From the NCBI RefSeq assembly GCF_002078875.1, contig NC_034409.1, positions 62,521,874-62,585,873 on the forward strand: a stretch of DNA of 64,000 nt, written 5' to 3'. The translations under genes were made by a program, and so were the position numbers. Shown in pieces: positions 37,845 to 51,280 of the stretch (position 1 is the first letter of the stretch; every line of letters begins with the position of its first letter). Source of the stretch: Numida meleagris. Its lineage: Eukaryota > Chordata > Aves > Galliformes > Numididae. Under the pieces are notes generated by a model. It saw only the letters and a list, made by a program, of their open reading frames with translations. It had not been told where the DNA came from and ran no database searches.

Positions 37845-40800
37845 TCATGTACAGTAACATGACTCACCTGTCAGCTCAGCAGTGTGTAGTGATTCAATAT
37901 TGTGTATAGGTTCCAGTTTGTGTGCATGTAAATATGGGCTTGGTTATCTCTGAGCTGCAAAAGATAAAAGGAGATACTGTCACTGCAGAAAAAAGAAGTG
38001 GTAACCCAAGCATGTTTTTATTCAGCCTAGTACCTTCACAACTGTTGCTCTGTGTCCATCTGCATAAAAGAGGTGATGTAGGAAATGGAGAACTTGCACC
38101 TTCCCCAAAAGATTGTGCTAGGGAAAACATGAGATGCCTGAAGGGGAAGCCAGCTACAGCCTTTCAACAGCACCTCCTGTAGAATGGGGCTAATGAATGG
38201 ACAGGGGACTAACAAGAAAAGTACTTTTCCCAGAGGAGTTGGGGAATGAAGCACAGCAGGAGCAGAGCATTGGGAATGGGGGAAGGAAAGTACCAGGAAA
38301 ACTGGAGTTACTGGACCTCTGGGGAGGTGGGTTCTGAAGCACTGCGGGAGAAGCAATAGGGAAGGAGGCTGCCTGGAAACAGAAGGAAAGGTGCAATATG
38401 CAGAAGGATGCTATGAATAAAGAAGCATTAAGAGTTAGTCTAAATCTTAGGCTTAATCCTGGTCTAGTTAGTCTAATCTTAGACTGATTTTTAGCCAGAA
38501 AACTGTAGATAAATGAAAAGAAAAATGATGGCTTGGATGTACTTCTCAAACAAACTTGACCTGCTGCTTATTTCATGCTTATGCTTATGCAACCAGCCAT
38601 GTAGTATTTATCCAAAATAACCTTCCATTTTTAAAGCCTAAAGTTCTCATTGTTCCTTAAGATTTATTTCTATCACCTTTGTTCCTTTCGCTGTGAGCTC
38701 AAGAGGCACAGGCCTTGGCCAGTGCACAGCTTTCCTACTCTACTCAGTTTGTCCCTAGTTAATGGTAAAGAGTTGAGCCTCTAATTGACCTTTTGAGTGC
38801 TCAGTGGACAAAAATGTGCAAGTGTAAGGAAGTAGAATTTGTGTGGAAGATGAGTTTAGATCTGGGTTTTTATGATAGGCCAGCACTCCATACTTTTCTG
38901 TTACAAACAGCTTGGAGGTATTTGTGTTGCATGGGAAAAATCAGCAGTCTTACAGACCATCACAGTGGCATTACAATAGCAATTTCTAGTCATTTGTGTT
39001 CTGCACCCTTATGCTGAGGCTGTGAGCTGTTAATCTTTAGGCTGTAAACATTGCTCCCTCTTGCACCTAAGAGGGGAAGATAGGAGCTTGCTTTCATCCT
39101 TGGTTTCGGGCTGGAACACTGAGGCTCATGCACAAGATGCTTAATAAAACTTCATATAAAATGTAGTTTACCTGCTTCTCAGAGGGTTTTTGAGGTTTAA
39201 TTAGTTTTGTAGTCTTACCTCTTTGATGGCCAAAATGTTATCTGTCTATGCTTTCTCACAGTCTGTCTGGGAGTAGATTGCAGTCCTTGTCACATCTGTT
39301 TTGATGGCATGCAGAACTTACGGGTGAGCTGGGTTGCCTGGCTTTAATCATGCATCATAAAGGGGTATAAAACTGTCACATACCTTTGCTAATTATAATG
39401 TGCTCTCAAGTAATTTTGGAATGGAACCTAGCTGAGAGCCCTTCTAATACACAATTTAACATACTCCAGTTTGATTTGCTCATTATTTGGGGGGGGTTGG
39501 AGAACAAGATTAATAATTCTGTAGGATTCTGTGATTCTTGGTTTTGAAGTAGAACAGTGTGTTTTGCAGCTTTCCTTGGGTTTTGATATTCTTTATGACA
39601 GACTCTCTTTTTTTAAAAAGGAATTACATACAAGAGAGACTGTTTTTCACTTAGCTTGGTAGTTAAGGAGTCTTGACTCTCTGGTAACTTAGAACTTACT
39701 TTAAGGATATCTGTGTTTCACTACTGAGGTTATTTACTGGGATGCCGTATGTTAGCCTCCAAATTGTTATTTATCATAATCACAGCAGTTGGGGAGCACT
39801 CTTTGTTGACCTGATTCTTAACATGCTAAACATTGTGGAAGTACAGGACTCAAAAGATGGTAGCCTGCATTTCTGTTTTCCAGCATCTTTAACAATGACC
39901 CAATAGCTGTTGTTGTTTGGCAGTAGGCAGACAGAGCACTTGCCCAGAACAATTTCTGTCTTGCTCTCCTCTCTCCCTTCTGATCCAAAATATTTTTGTG
40001 CCATGACCTGCAGCTTTTGTTGTTTTATAAATGCTCTTCATTGTATTCCTGTAGCGTCCATACCATCTAAGTACTAACTATGTAACAACTAATACCCTTG
40101 AAGCCTTTTTCTGTGATCTGTCTTCTCAGTTTTATGCTATGGGCACAATTTGGTTTGATGTCAGTGAGTTTACCCATACATTTTCCCAACCTTTAGCATT
40201 TGTGCACAGACCTTGAAGTACCTATGTTTCTTTTTAATTGTTTCAAATGCAGCTGCCTGGAAAGTGCAGAGTGGCAAGGTAGAGAACTCTATAGAATTTT
40301 GGGGTTTGTACAGCAAATTTTTAATGCAGTTTTTAAAAACAGTCATGTTTGCTTCAGAATCTCTGTTACAAATTGGGCAGCTGCATAGTCCCTAGGGGCT
40401 GCCACTTTACTTCCAGCAGGAAATGTGACTTGATGACTTGTATCAAGACAGGAAGATCAGAGCTTCAGCTAACAGCAAAGGCCACAGCAGGAGCCTTCTG
40501 CAGCTGTTTTAAAGTAAGAAGTGATGGTGTGACATGGAAGTGTACACTCAACTAAAATAATCCTGAAAAACTCCTACTGTTCAGCATTTCTTCAGGTGAA
40601 ACAACTCTGTTGTTGCATTTTTGTTACTTTTCAGTGTGATGGCATAAAAAAATTCAATGACTTCATCATGCTTCTCACTGGGAAACGTTTTACATGCAGC
40701 TATTGTCTCTTGAAAGAACATTTTAATTACTTTTTCTTATAACGTGTCACTTTGTATTTTTTCAATGTGGACAAAGGTGCGAGAAAGTGAGGAGAGGAAC

Positions 40801-43800
40801 AAAACAATCTCACAGCTCTTGCTGTGCCCCATGAGACTTTGCTTCTTTTATCCTGGAAGACTGGTCCATCACGGTTGCTGAAAATTATATAATTGACTCA
40901 TGGCACCTCAAAAGGCTTTTGCTTACTTGAGAATCTCAATTATTTTTTTTTCTTTCATTTGCCCCCTTAACCGCACTGGAATTTTTTCTTCTCAAGTGGA
41001 TAATGTTCCTTGTGCCCACCTTCAGTTCTTTCTGGATCTGTAAACTAACCTTGGAGTCTTTGGCCTGTAGTTTGTGCTTGCTTTGCTCTAATGAAGACTT
41101 TCCCTAATTCCTTCCCTGCCCCCATTTTTCTGAATTATTTCTCTCCTATCCTTATTTGTGGAATTGAGAAATATTCCCAGTGTGGAGAAGAGCTGTATTC
41201 CCTGTCTGTTGAATTGACAGTCCAGAATACTGCCTCTACCCTTGCTTATTTTCTAATGCTTTTCTGTAATCACGTATTTGAGTGATCATCAGAAAGAGAT
41301 AAGGGATAATCTAAAATCGTCTAACCCATCCGGGCAGAATGCCTGCTTTTGTGTTTAATAGCTCTATTTCACTTCTTGTTTCTGCTTTGTCATTTTTTGT
41401 TCACCCTTGTTATTTATTCTACATGGACTGTCTTTAAAAGGTGCTTTGGTAAAAGTGCCTTCAGTAAAATGTTTTCCATCTTGAAATTGCTCCTTTGCAG
41501 GTAACTCGGTGAGGTGCATCTTTACAAAAACTGCTGTTTGTTGGTTTGGTGTAGGGAATAAAGTTGCAAATTGTCTGGAATAGCTGGCAAACTAGTGCCA
41601 GTTTTTCAAGCAAAAGGGTACTGTGGTGAACCAGGCTGCAGAAATAGCTAAGCTGAGGTACCATAACAGTCTGAATGGATCCAACGCCTCAGTTGGTGCC
41701 GTCATATCTGGGGCAGACAGCCTCAGCTCTGTCGCAGCAGACCTGGGGAACAATACCTTTTGGAGAGAGTTTAGCAGCCAGTGCTTGCACTTGTGCCAGT
41801 GACCTCGATTACAACAACTGTTTCAATGGCCCGGTCACAAACCACCTCACTAAATCAGAATCATATTCATGAATGCCAAGTGAATATCAACAAGATCAGC
41901 GTTATTTACAGTCTGACTTTTAACAAGTGCTGTGTTGCGTACATCATGGAGATTGGTGGATGGCCTCTCAAACTGACCCAGTATCATCAGAGCAGGAGGT
42001 ATCCTGAGGGGGCAAGGGAGATGAAGTGGCTGCATTGCTCATCTTGAATCTAATATCAGCATTTATTATAATGATAGCCAAGCCATGCAAGGTGAGCCTT
42101 TTAAAGGGTAAAAAGTGAAAACAAGGCAGCTGGCAGGTGTTGGGAAAGGAAGGATGAGATTACAGCAGTAAAATAACACGGTCATTCAGAGATTAATGAG
42201 TAGCACAGTAGTATAAAATCAGAGAGTTCAAGTATAAATAAAGCTAAGTAAATGTCTTTGATTCTCAGATGGATACAATGGATCTTTAAAGAAGAATTTG
42301 GAGAAAAGTTGGTTGCATGTTGTGGAAGTGCTATTCCAAAGGTGTGGTGGAGAAGAAAGAATGAAAATGGAAGAAAAGACAGCGTGTGTGAAAACTGTGA
42401 TACTGTCAGGGCAGATGGATGGGAGACAAATAGATTCAGTAGCTGGGGAGAGGGAGTTATGCAAAATATTGACGGGAAGGAATAGTTAGCTAAACTTAAA
42501 AGGATGGATTAAGAACAGTCAGTGAACGGCCCTGGAGACTGCAATGATGTCATCATGCTGCTGTCATTGTTTGAAATATGAAATGGACAGCTGTGTGTTT
42601 AAGTTCTTGATGTTGCAAACCAAGTACTCTTGAGAGGAGGAAGAAAGCGATGACAAGGAAATAAATTGAGAAAGCATGTGAAAAAGTCTGATGTTCAGGC
42701 AGAAGGGAGCAGACAAAGAAAGAATGGTGGAGAAAGGGATGGGATGTGGAAGTCCTCTCTGTGTAAAACCTTTGTCCTCACTTCTGAGACTTGCATTTCA
42801 AGACAGTGATGTTCCAAACCACTGGTGCGGGATTTTTGCTCTAGCACATCTGTGCTGTTATGCCACCTCCCAACTCCTCAGCCAGGTTCTGAAATCAGTT
42901 TTTAGCCCCAGGATGAGTATTGGAGAAGTTTTGAGACTATTTTCCAGAGCCTTATAACCCCAGTGAGCTTGATGAGCATCTGAGGTAGTAGGTACTGGCT
43001 AGCTGTGAATCTACTACAATCAGTTTCTGTTCAAAATCATCTTTGCTTTTAGTTTTACCTTGTTTTATCTTCTATCCTTACTCAATTTCCTTTTTAGTCA
43101 ACCAGTGTATGTAGTTGAAACTTTTGGAGAAAAGAGGAAAAACCTGTTCTGAAACAAAAAGTCTTCTTGACAACCTACTTGCTTATCTGTAAAAACTTTT
43201 TCTTACTTATTGTCCTCCAAAATACTGTGGGGCGGGTTCTAGGAAAAGAATTTGCTATGCTTGTTTGCTTCAAGACCACCCCTATGCTAGGTATTTTTTG
43301 TCTCAGAAAGGATTCTCTTCTCCCACATTGACTGTATCTTTCTATGAGCAGCAAGGCAAATAAGGATTTGTTTCAAATGGATTTGTGCCGTAATACACAA
43401 ATGTGTCCTATTTCCCCATAATCATCAGCACAATAACTAGCTTCTTCTCCATAGTGCTCATCATCACTGTAATACCCTAAGGTCCTCTCTAAAACCCCTA
43501 AACAATCAAGAGAGTTTACAGTGCAGCAGCACTGTTGAGGTTTCTTATGGCTATAATTTGGAAGCATGGTTTCTGTTGATGAGCACTAAGAATGAACTAT
43601 GCAGCATTAAGCTGGCTCCTCTTGTTCTTCAAGGATCCAGGAATGAATAGTAAGTAATGATCCTCTTTCAGTCTCAATGTGAAAAACAGTGAGCATCATT
43701 CTTATTTGCTCTTTCAGAATATAAGAGATGTATTTGTGTCTTTCTTAAGCTGATCAGCTCCTGCTCCAAGGAGTTGATATGCATCTCTTGGGAATGAGTG

Positions 43801-44539
43801 TCACCATCAAATAACAGTAGGTAGAAAGAACAGTAGTAGAAAGAAAAAGGTATAGAGATGAAAATCAGAAAGCACGGACAGAAGCCTCAGTGGTGCTTTT
43901 AAGGTAATTGGTGGGAGAAGTGAAGTGCCACCACAAATGGACCAAAGCCTTTGCTGTTGCATCAGGTCAGCAGGTGAAAGTCAGGCTCTAGGTATGTTCC
44001 ATTATCCTTGACCATCCAGAAAGTTGTGTGCGTCCCTACTGAGACAGAAGGTACTATGGCTTAATCTTCATTTTATCACTTTCGGAGCAGCTTGTTGTTG
44101 AGCATGTGCAGTGTGTGGTTGGTTGCCAAGGTCAGATAAAGTAAGACACAAACAGGGGAGGAAATAACTCGATACTTTAAGTCACGGTGTGCACCTGAAG
44201 GCAGTGTGGTCAGGGCACAGCGATCCTTACACATAATTGTGTCTGTGTGGCAGCAGAGATTCCTCCTCCAAGGGCTGCATGTCTCTTCCAGGTCAGATCA
44301 GTAGGCACTGGATATACACCCAGCCTATGTGAATCAAAGCCTCCCTTAGCGAAGCCCTTCAAAGCTGTAGCTCGTGGGCCTCCCACTCTCCCCAGCATCA
44401 CCACTGACACCGATGGACAGAGCTAGCTTTCCCCAAGGTGTTTCCCTCTTGAGCACCTAGATCCCTCTCTCTCCTTTTTATTTTATCTAATAACTTGTGA
44501 ATAGTTCTTGGGTTAGTTAATAAATAGTTGTAACACTGG

Positions 44540-46100
44540 TTCTCTTCTTCTTTTTGATCCCTCAAGGGACAGCCTTTTGTTATTCAAAGCCCAAGGTACT
44601 TGACAGAATAGCAATGCAGAAGCCCCCAGGCTTCAAACACTGTTGGGGCTGTGGCATCATTATGCCTACAAGTGATTCCCATCCTCAGTGTCTGATAAGC
44701 CTGAGATGGGGAAGAGCTGCGCGGAGAAGAATGCAGCATTCCAGATTCCTGAAGGATGCTGGGAGGCAATCATCCATGCTGTGACCGGGGGAATTTCTCT
44801 CTCACCTGCTCATCAGGGCCTTTCAGGATTAGCGCTTCCCTCCGCTTAGGGACCCTTCTGCCTTTGTCTGACTCCCTTTAAGAAATCCAGCCTCCTGTCT
44901 GCAAAAGGAAGGCATTTCCCTTTGTTGAGTTGTGGTCAGAAATGTCCGGGATAGTTTTGTTTTGAGGCCTAGGAACTGCTCCTTAAGCTCTAAAACTAAC
45001 CCTGGGAATTGCTGTGTCTCAGATTTATTGCCTTGTGAGCATGTGTTCTGAGGAGAACCTGGGTTCCTTGCTTTTCAGTTGCATTCAAAGAGTGACATAA
45101 TTTACTGATACCATTAAGTCTGTCAGTGTCATCAAGCCTGCTGCCTGCTGATGTGCCTGTAAAGTCTCCAATTTGGCACCAGTGCTGCTTAATCTTCTCT
45201 TGGTGATCTAATGTTTCACCAGGAGACCAGCTGTGCCCTATGGATTAGTGCATTCTCTGCCTAGTGCACTCATACCTCTAATCTCAGTGCTGGTCGTCAT
45301 GGCATTGCATCGGTTACCTTCCTGACCATTGGTACTAGCATGTGCACCAGTGCCTTCAGTGCACATCCTGGTGCTGATGCTGAGCCTCTGGACATCTCTT
45401 CTTCCTCTTGACATTCTGTTACGTGTTTTCTGATTTGAGCCTGGCAGAAAAGTGCACTTCAGACTCTCAGGAGATTCTTACCACTTTATCTTAGCGTGCT
45501 GTCAGGGAAAAATTATGTTTCCAGTCTAGCTGCAGTGACGGATCTCTTTGGATAGAGAAGCATTGAGTCCTCAGCTCTCCAGCCCTATTTGCTACCCTAC
45601 CAGGGAGTTCCTTCCTTAATGAAAGCCATTTTCCCTGGCTCTTCCTCAGCCAAGGTCAATGTCATCACATGATAAGAGGCGGCATACAATTAGACTTTTC
45701 CTTTGAAATATCCCTCAGTATTACGTGCTACCTGGACACCAAGCTTCCTTCAGGCATGATACAGAAAAATTTTCAGTTCTATCATTAACCTTCTGTAGGG
45801 GCTTGGGCTGAAATAATGTCGTTCTCCGGTACTTTTCCATCTTGAACATAGTGCAGGATGGTACCACACTGTTCTAGTACCAGCTCCACTCCCCTTTCTG
45901 GGTAAAACTTCAGTAATTGACAATGCCTCTTTCTTGGGCTCCCTTAGCTAAACAGATTGATTCTTCAAGGATGGTAAAGAGCATCTGACACTGTTGAGAT
46001 GTGCGTCTTGTCTCTGTGACTGAAGAACGGTCCATCAAAGCAATCATCCCATGTCATTCAGTGCCTAGTATTCTGCCTCCATAACTTAGCAGACTTTTTT
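44540..46100 (+). mobile_element. Possible degraded retrotransposon gag relic (DIRS/Gypsy-like)
   Basis: In one frame from about 44614 to 44784 the translation shows a C-x2-C, D-x-H-x2-C-L arrangement (FKHCWGCGIIMPTSDSHPQC) followed by a basic stretch ending FLKDAGR. This spacing recalls the gag-type finger of old reptile DIRS/Gypsy-like elements (from memory). Further right, around 45310-45410, another frame gives GADAEPLDISSSS ahead of a stop, resembling the acidic/serine tail of the same type of gag. Frames are broken many times; no RT, integrase, recombinase or LTR was seen. The limits are rough and the assignment is uncertain. Confidence 0.4.
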
Positions 46101-48990
46101 CGAAACTGCTATTTTACAATATCCAGTGCTCATTTCCAGGAATGATCTTTGCTCTTAGTGTAGCTCCTGATAAAGAAGCAGAAACCATTCATTGCTTGGC
46201 AGGCACTCAAGTCGTCTTCCCACTCAAGCAGGATATCTGACAGACCATCCTTCCAGGAGTTTTCTGAAGGTTCATAGACCTTTCCAGATGCATAATATTT
46301 TAGAATTTCAATTGTATCTCAAGGAAATGAGATTTGTATTTTTAGACAAGAAAAAAATTAGCTGCAATATTATCTACTTTCCTCCATGCTAGAGCTGTGA
46401 TGTCTGTTTCAGCATGGTGGTAGGAAAATGGCATAGTAGTGGCTGTTTATGGAGTTTAAACCTCTCCTTGTTCCTCTTCTGGCTTGCACCTCACACTTGA
46501 AGACAACTGATTTGTTACTGCACCTTTTGACTAATGATTTCAGGGTTGTATCTTGAAAGTGAAACTGAATAAACTGTGAAGTACGTAATATATCTGTGGG
46601 GTTAATATGGCAAAGCTGAGCAGGTGTGTTTAAACACACCTTTGGATTGAACATGATCAACCTGAATCAAACTCGGTAATGCTTGTGGAAAATAGCATAA
46701 TCTCAGTCATATTTATGCAGTATTACAATTAAGGGGGGAAAGTCTCTTTGTAAACCTTTAAGGCCAGCAATACTTTCTGTGTATCTATTGCTACTTTGAT
46801 TCATGTCTTCACATATTTACATAGCAATTACTGTGTGTTCATCACAGTCAGGTTTCAGGATCTTTTAGCAAAATTAGTTTCCTTTCCCCTTTTTATCCCA
46901 GTTATCCAAAACCATTGATTTGCCATTATAAGTTTTCAGTCAAATTGCATCATCAGTAATGGGGGAGGGAGTTCCTGCTGTCTGTATCAGAATTTTGGTA
47001 CAGACAATCTCTTTACCAAAATTTTGCTTGCATTGAGAGCGTAAATTTTCCCTTCACGGAGACTCAGTCTGAGCAAAGGGTTGAGCTGGCAGTGAAAAAG
47101 AGTTATGTTTTGAGTAAGTTTTATTTTATCTCATTTATATTCTGTTACTTTGGGCAATATATGCATCCCCCTGCTCATCCCTTTCACACCCAGGACTTTT
47201 CTTCCTTTGCTACCATACACTTTCAGCTATTGTTTGGGATGTTTCTGGCTGCTCTGGTTTTGTTGCTGTTCATATTCTTATTTGTTCCCTTCCCTAATCA
47301 AATAGCAAAAACATGCAGGCAACTCCTGTTCCTGCCTAAAGTTCAAATGCAGCCAGTGTGTATGTAATTAGCCACACATGTCTTCCTCATCCTTCAAGTG
47401 TTGCATAACCCACCAGACCTGACAAGCCCAACCCTTCCATCCTTCAGTGCTTCACATCTTCACATCAATTGCTTTCTTTCTCTAGCTTACTTGGCCAATT
47501 AGGCTGCTTTTCTATTGAGAAAGGGAAATGGATGCTAGGCATCTGCTCATTTTCTTGTTTTTGAAGTGGAGACAGGGAGCAACAAGGAGGCAGATAAAGA
47601 CAATGAGGAACAGGTTGGCATATGTGGAAGAAGGGTCATCATTGCCTTTGGATTGCGTTTCCTTCACCAAAAATAACTTTTGCCTTCTCACATGGAAGGA
47701 ACTAAGGTGGAGATAGAGCAGTCCTCTTTGTTGCCTCCCTGTTCCTTGAGATGTTAGAGGTAGGACAACTACACATAACACTTGTGGCCTCTCCTGCTGC
47801 TTCTGGGTTTGGTGATGAAAATAGAGCAGCCCTGGCTCACAGAAGGGTGCTTGGAACTGCTGCAAGCAGGGAGACAGAAAATGGCAAGACAGTTCAAAGT
47901 AACAGGTATGTGTGATTTCTCCTGCCAGTGCTGCCTTTCTCTCTCACAGCCCAATTAACAGGGGTCACAGAGCACTGATTAGCTGCCTTGGCGGTTTGTG
48001 AACATAAAACAGTGAGAAACCCAGGGTGAATGGGGGAGAGAAGATCAAATAGACACTTATCTCAGCCCTCCTGCCTGTCCCCAGCATTTGCCAGCCAAAG
48101 GGAAGAGCCTTTTCAGAGCTGGCTGATACGGGACAGTGTTATATCAGTTCCTGTATCTCTTCTGCTTTTCTGTCTTCTCTCAGCAAAACAACAAACAAGT
48201 CACTCTCAGCTGTTGCGTTGTGCATAGGGTGATTGCTAGATAGATAAAAGCAGAATCATGGGAAAAGCATGGACCATAGGCAGCTGAGGAAAGCTAGAGT
48301 ATGCCCTATTGCCATATTGGCTTGTGAAATGAGTTCAGTTCTTACATTTGGCTTCCCCTTTGGGGGAGTGGACCTACTGCCCCATGGTTCTCACATGAGG
48401 GAAAATGAGTCTGTACAAGACAGAAGGCAACACACATTGGCTCACAGCCAATAAAAGGGCATCTCCATCCAATCCATGCATTGGTGGATGTACCACTAAG
48501 GAGCCCAAGGTGGAAACTTGCCTGGTTGCCCAGTTTTTCTGTCATGGCTAGGGGGAAGAAGTCTGCATGTGCAGACCTGGAACCTCCCTGGAAGGGTAAG
48601 CAGCTGTGGTGACCTTGTGACGTCTCCTTCTTCCTTTGTGCTCCCCTTTTTTGGGGTAGCAAAGCAACGCTCCCACTTCTGCTGTCATATCCAGGTTAAG
48701 TGGCTGCACTTGCTTCTGTCAAGCCAGCACATGTTCCTGTGGTGTGACCCCTTATTAGACTAGACAGCCCACATCAGCTCTCCATTCTTTTGGCCTCCCT
48801 GGAGACACTCCCTCGCTCCATGGCTGTTCCTATTCTGCTTCTCTGTGGGATATGGCGTATCTGCCAGCTCATCTTCCAGCTTTTCCAGTATTTATTCTAT
48901 GGAAGACTGCTCGAGGTAAGATGGAAGAAGATGAGGAGCAGGACTGGAATGCTCTTAGCTACTGAGAGCCTTTGTTTTTCTGAGCTAAGT

Positions 48991-49230
48991 CTTCTAGAAT
49001 CACAAAATATTCCAAGTTAGAAGGGACCCATAAAGATCATCAAATCTGACTCCTAGCTCCTCACAGCGCCATCCAAAAATCTGACCATATGCCTGAGAGC
49101 TCTGTCCAGATGCTCCTTGAACTCTAGCAGCTTGGGGCCATGACCACTGCCGTGGGGAGCCTGTTCCATGCCCACCACCCTCTGGTGAAGAACCTTTTCC
49201 TGATATCCAATCTTGAACACAGTTTAGGAG
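48991..49230 (-). mobile_element. CR1 LINE fragment, diverged
   Basis: An inverted CR1. The plus strand begins TAGAATCACAAAATATTCCA, then GTTAGAAGGGACCCATAAAG. It continues through GAGCCTGTTCCATGCCCACC and ACCCTCTGGTGAAGAACCTT, which on the minus strand is the end of the pol frame. Confidence 0.88.
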
Positions 49231-51237
49231 TTTGACTGGGAAGATAGTAGATTCTGTGGTATCTGACAATGCCAACTAGATTTCTTTTGTAAGATCAAGA
49301 AGCCCTTCTGCTGGAGAACCTCCTGTCCTAAATTTGTGTTTCCATGCTGGAGGAAAGGTCCTAAATTACACCAGAACCGTGATGTCTCCACTAAGCATTT
49401 CTTCAGCCTGTTTCTTGTGGTGGTCTCAGTGCCACTTTTGAGCTCTGGAGAAAGGCTGTGGGATGGGCAAGTGAGTGGTAGGGAACAGGAATTGCTGGGG
49501 TGCTGAGTTTACTCTGCTGTCCTCAACTTCTGTGAGAGTCTTAGCTGTATCTTTTAGAGATGTGGAAATCTCCAGCAACTCTTATTTCAGACTGCCCAAT
49601 CCAGCAGTTTGACTAGACTACTTTTTACTAACTGGCTATTTTTTGTTCTTATGGTTTCTTCAAAAACCACAGTTGTAATGTAGAAGGAATGTCTTCCCAT
49701 GTTTAGCAAAGGTGAAGACGGAGACCAGAGCACTTTGATTCTTCAGTTTTCTTTCTCCTCTCCTTCACTGCCAACACTCCTGAATGGCCGCACAGGTACG
49801 CCACAGAATTGCTTGGGGTTTGGGCAGTGTCTGCATTCAGAAAACTTGTTCTAGCTGAAAGTGAAGCAGAGCAGGCAAGCCTATGTGTGCATTGTGATGG
49901 CCTCGTATGTCAGCAATCTTTGCTCTGACTGTGGGAGTAGGAACTTCTCTCTGGAAGTGTGATCAGTCCAGTTTTTTTTAATTTTATTTTTCCTGTTTTG
50001 TGGTCTTATTCAGGGCCCATTAATGTAAAATACCCTCCTTTTCTTTGTAGCCCTGTGTAGGTCAGCTGGTTTTCTCATGGTATGAGACCAAGGAGAACAC
50101 TGAAAAGCAGGGCGAGGCTGGGTGTTTGTTTCCTCTCTGCCAGGGCTCTGCAAAAGTTGGACCTTGCTGTCACCAATTTGGTGAGGCCAGGAGTTACTTC
50201 TTCCCTCATGACTGGTCCTGGCTGGAATTCATGAGGCCAGTCCTCACCAGCAATACAGGAAGCTGCTGGCTGGATTGGAAACAAAACATGGGTGTTAAAG
50301 CTTGAGGTCATGATTCATGGATCTCCAGCTCCTCGGTCATTTTGCTCTGCTGCGGTGAAGTGCTCAGAGGGGAGGAGGCCTTTCAAGGTGCTTGTTGCCC
50401 TTGAGCCTCTGCCAGGTTGATCACAAGCTGGCCCACAGTCTGAGGAGTACAGGCTTCGTGTTGGCTTGTACACCTTCTGAGTGAGCTGCACGCAGAGGGC
50501 TTGGAAGGAAACAGGCAGTATACCAGTCTGACCCTTTTTTTCACCCCCAAAGGATGAGGTAGTGTCTTTTTTTCCCCTGCATCATGCCCGACTTAGTTTC
50601 TGAGTAAGGTAAATGGTTTGAAGGTAAAGTACAAGCTGGTCCATAAGCCTTCCTCCCCCACCTCAGATAAGAAAGCTCATTAATACAGTAAAAAAAAAAA
50701 GTCTCCATTGTTACATGAGAGCTCAAGGTCAGGCTGGTAGTAGTAACTCATATTGCTTCTGAGGTCAGCCTAAGCTTTCTCTTTCTGACAATCCAGGATA
50801 GATTGATCATGGGGGCCCTTACATTATTTTTTCGTCTGAAATAGGCTTTGCTTCTCCTGACCCTGTTAATGATGTTTGACTGAGGTCATCACAGCAAACC
50901 CCGAATCCTTCCCATTTACCTTCTACTGGGCTTGCCTTTGTGCCGAAGCATTGTATGCTTGTTAAGAATTAAGCTTTCCTGATCTCTGCTGCAGCAAAGA
51001 AGCTGTCTTCTATGAGGAGGGAAATATCTTGAATGCCATCTGCCAATTAATGCTCTCATTAGCACCTGAGTGACTCCCAACACCAAGCTGGTGCCTTCTT
51101 GCAATTCAGAACTTAAAAGGTGCCAGCCCATAAGGTGAAATATCTTCAGTCCATAAAATTAATTCTGTGATAAAACGTCTGTTCTGATGAGACCTTGATT
51201 TTTCTTGTTTCTTTTAACTGAGATATCACAGAAGCAA

Positions 51238-51240
<3 letters not shown>

Positions 51241-51278
<38 letters not shown>
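51241..51278. repeat. (AT)19 microsatellite
   Basis: 38 nt of pure AT after a short A run; probably length-variable. Confidence 0.98.

Positions 51279-51280
<2 letters not shown>

Noticed and set aside
39480..39540. CR1 tail (GGATTCTGTGATTCTTGG)
   Set aside because: Only the octamer-like end matches; the preceding bases do not give a CR1 3' UTR, so support is too thin.
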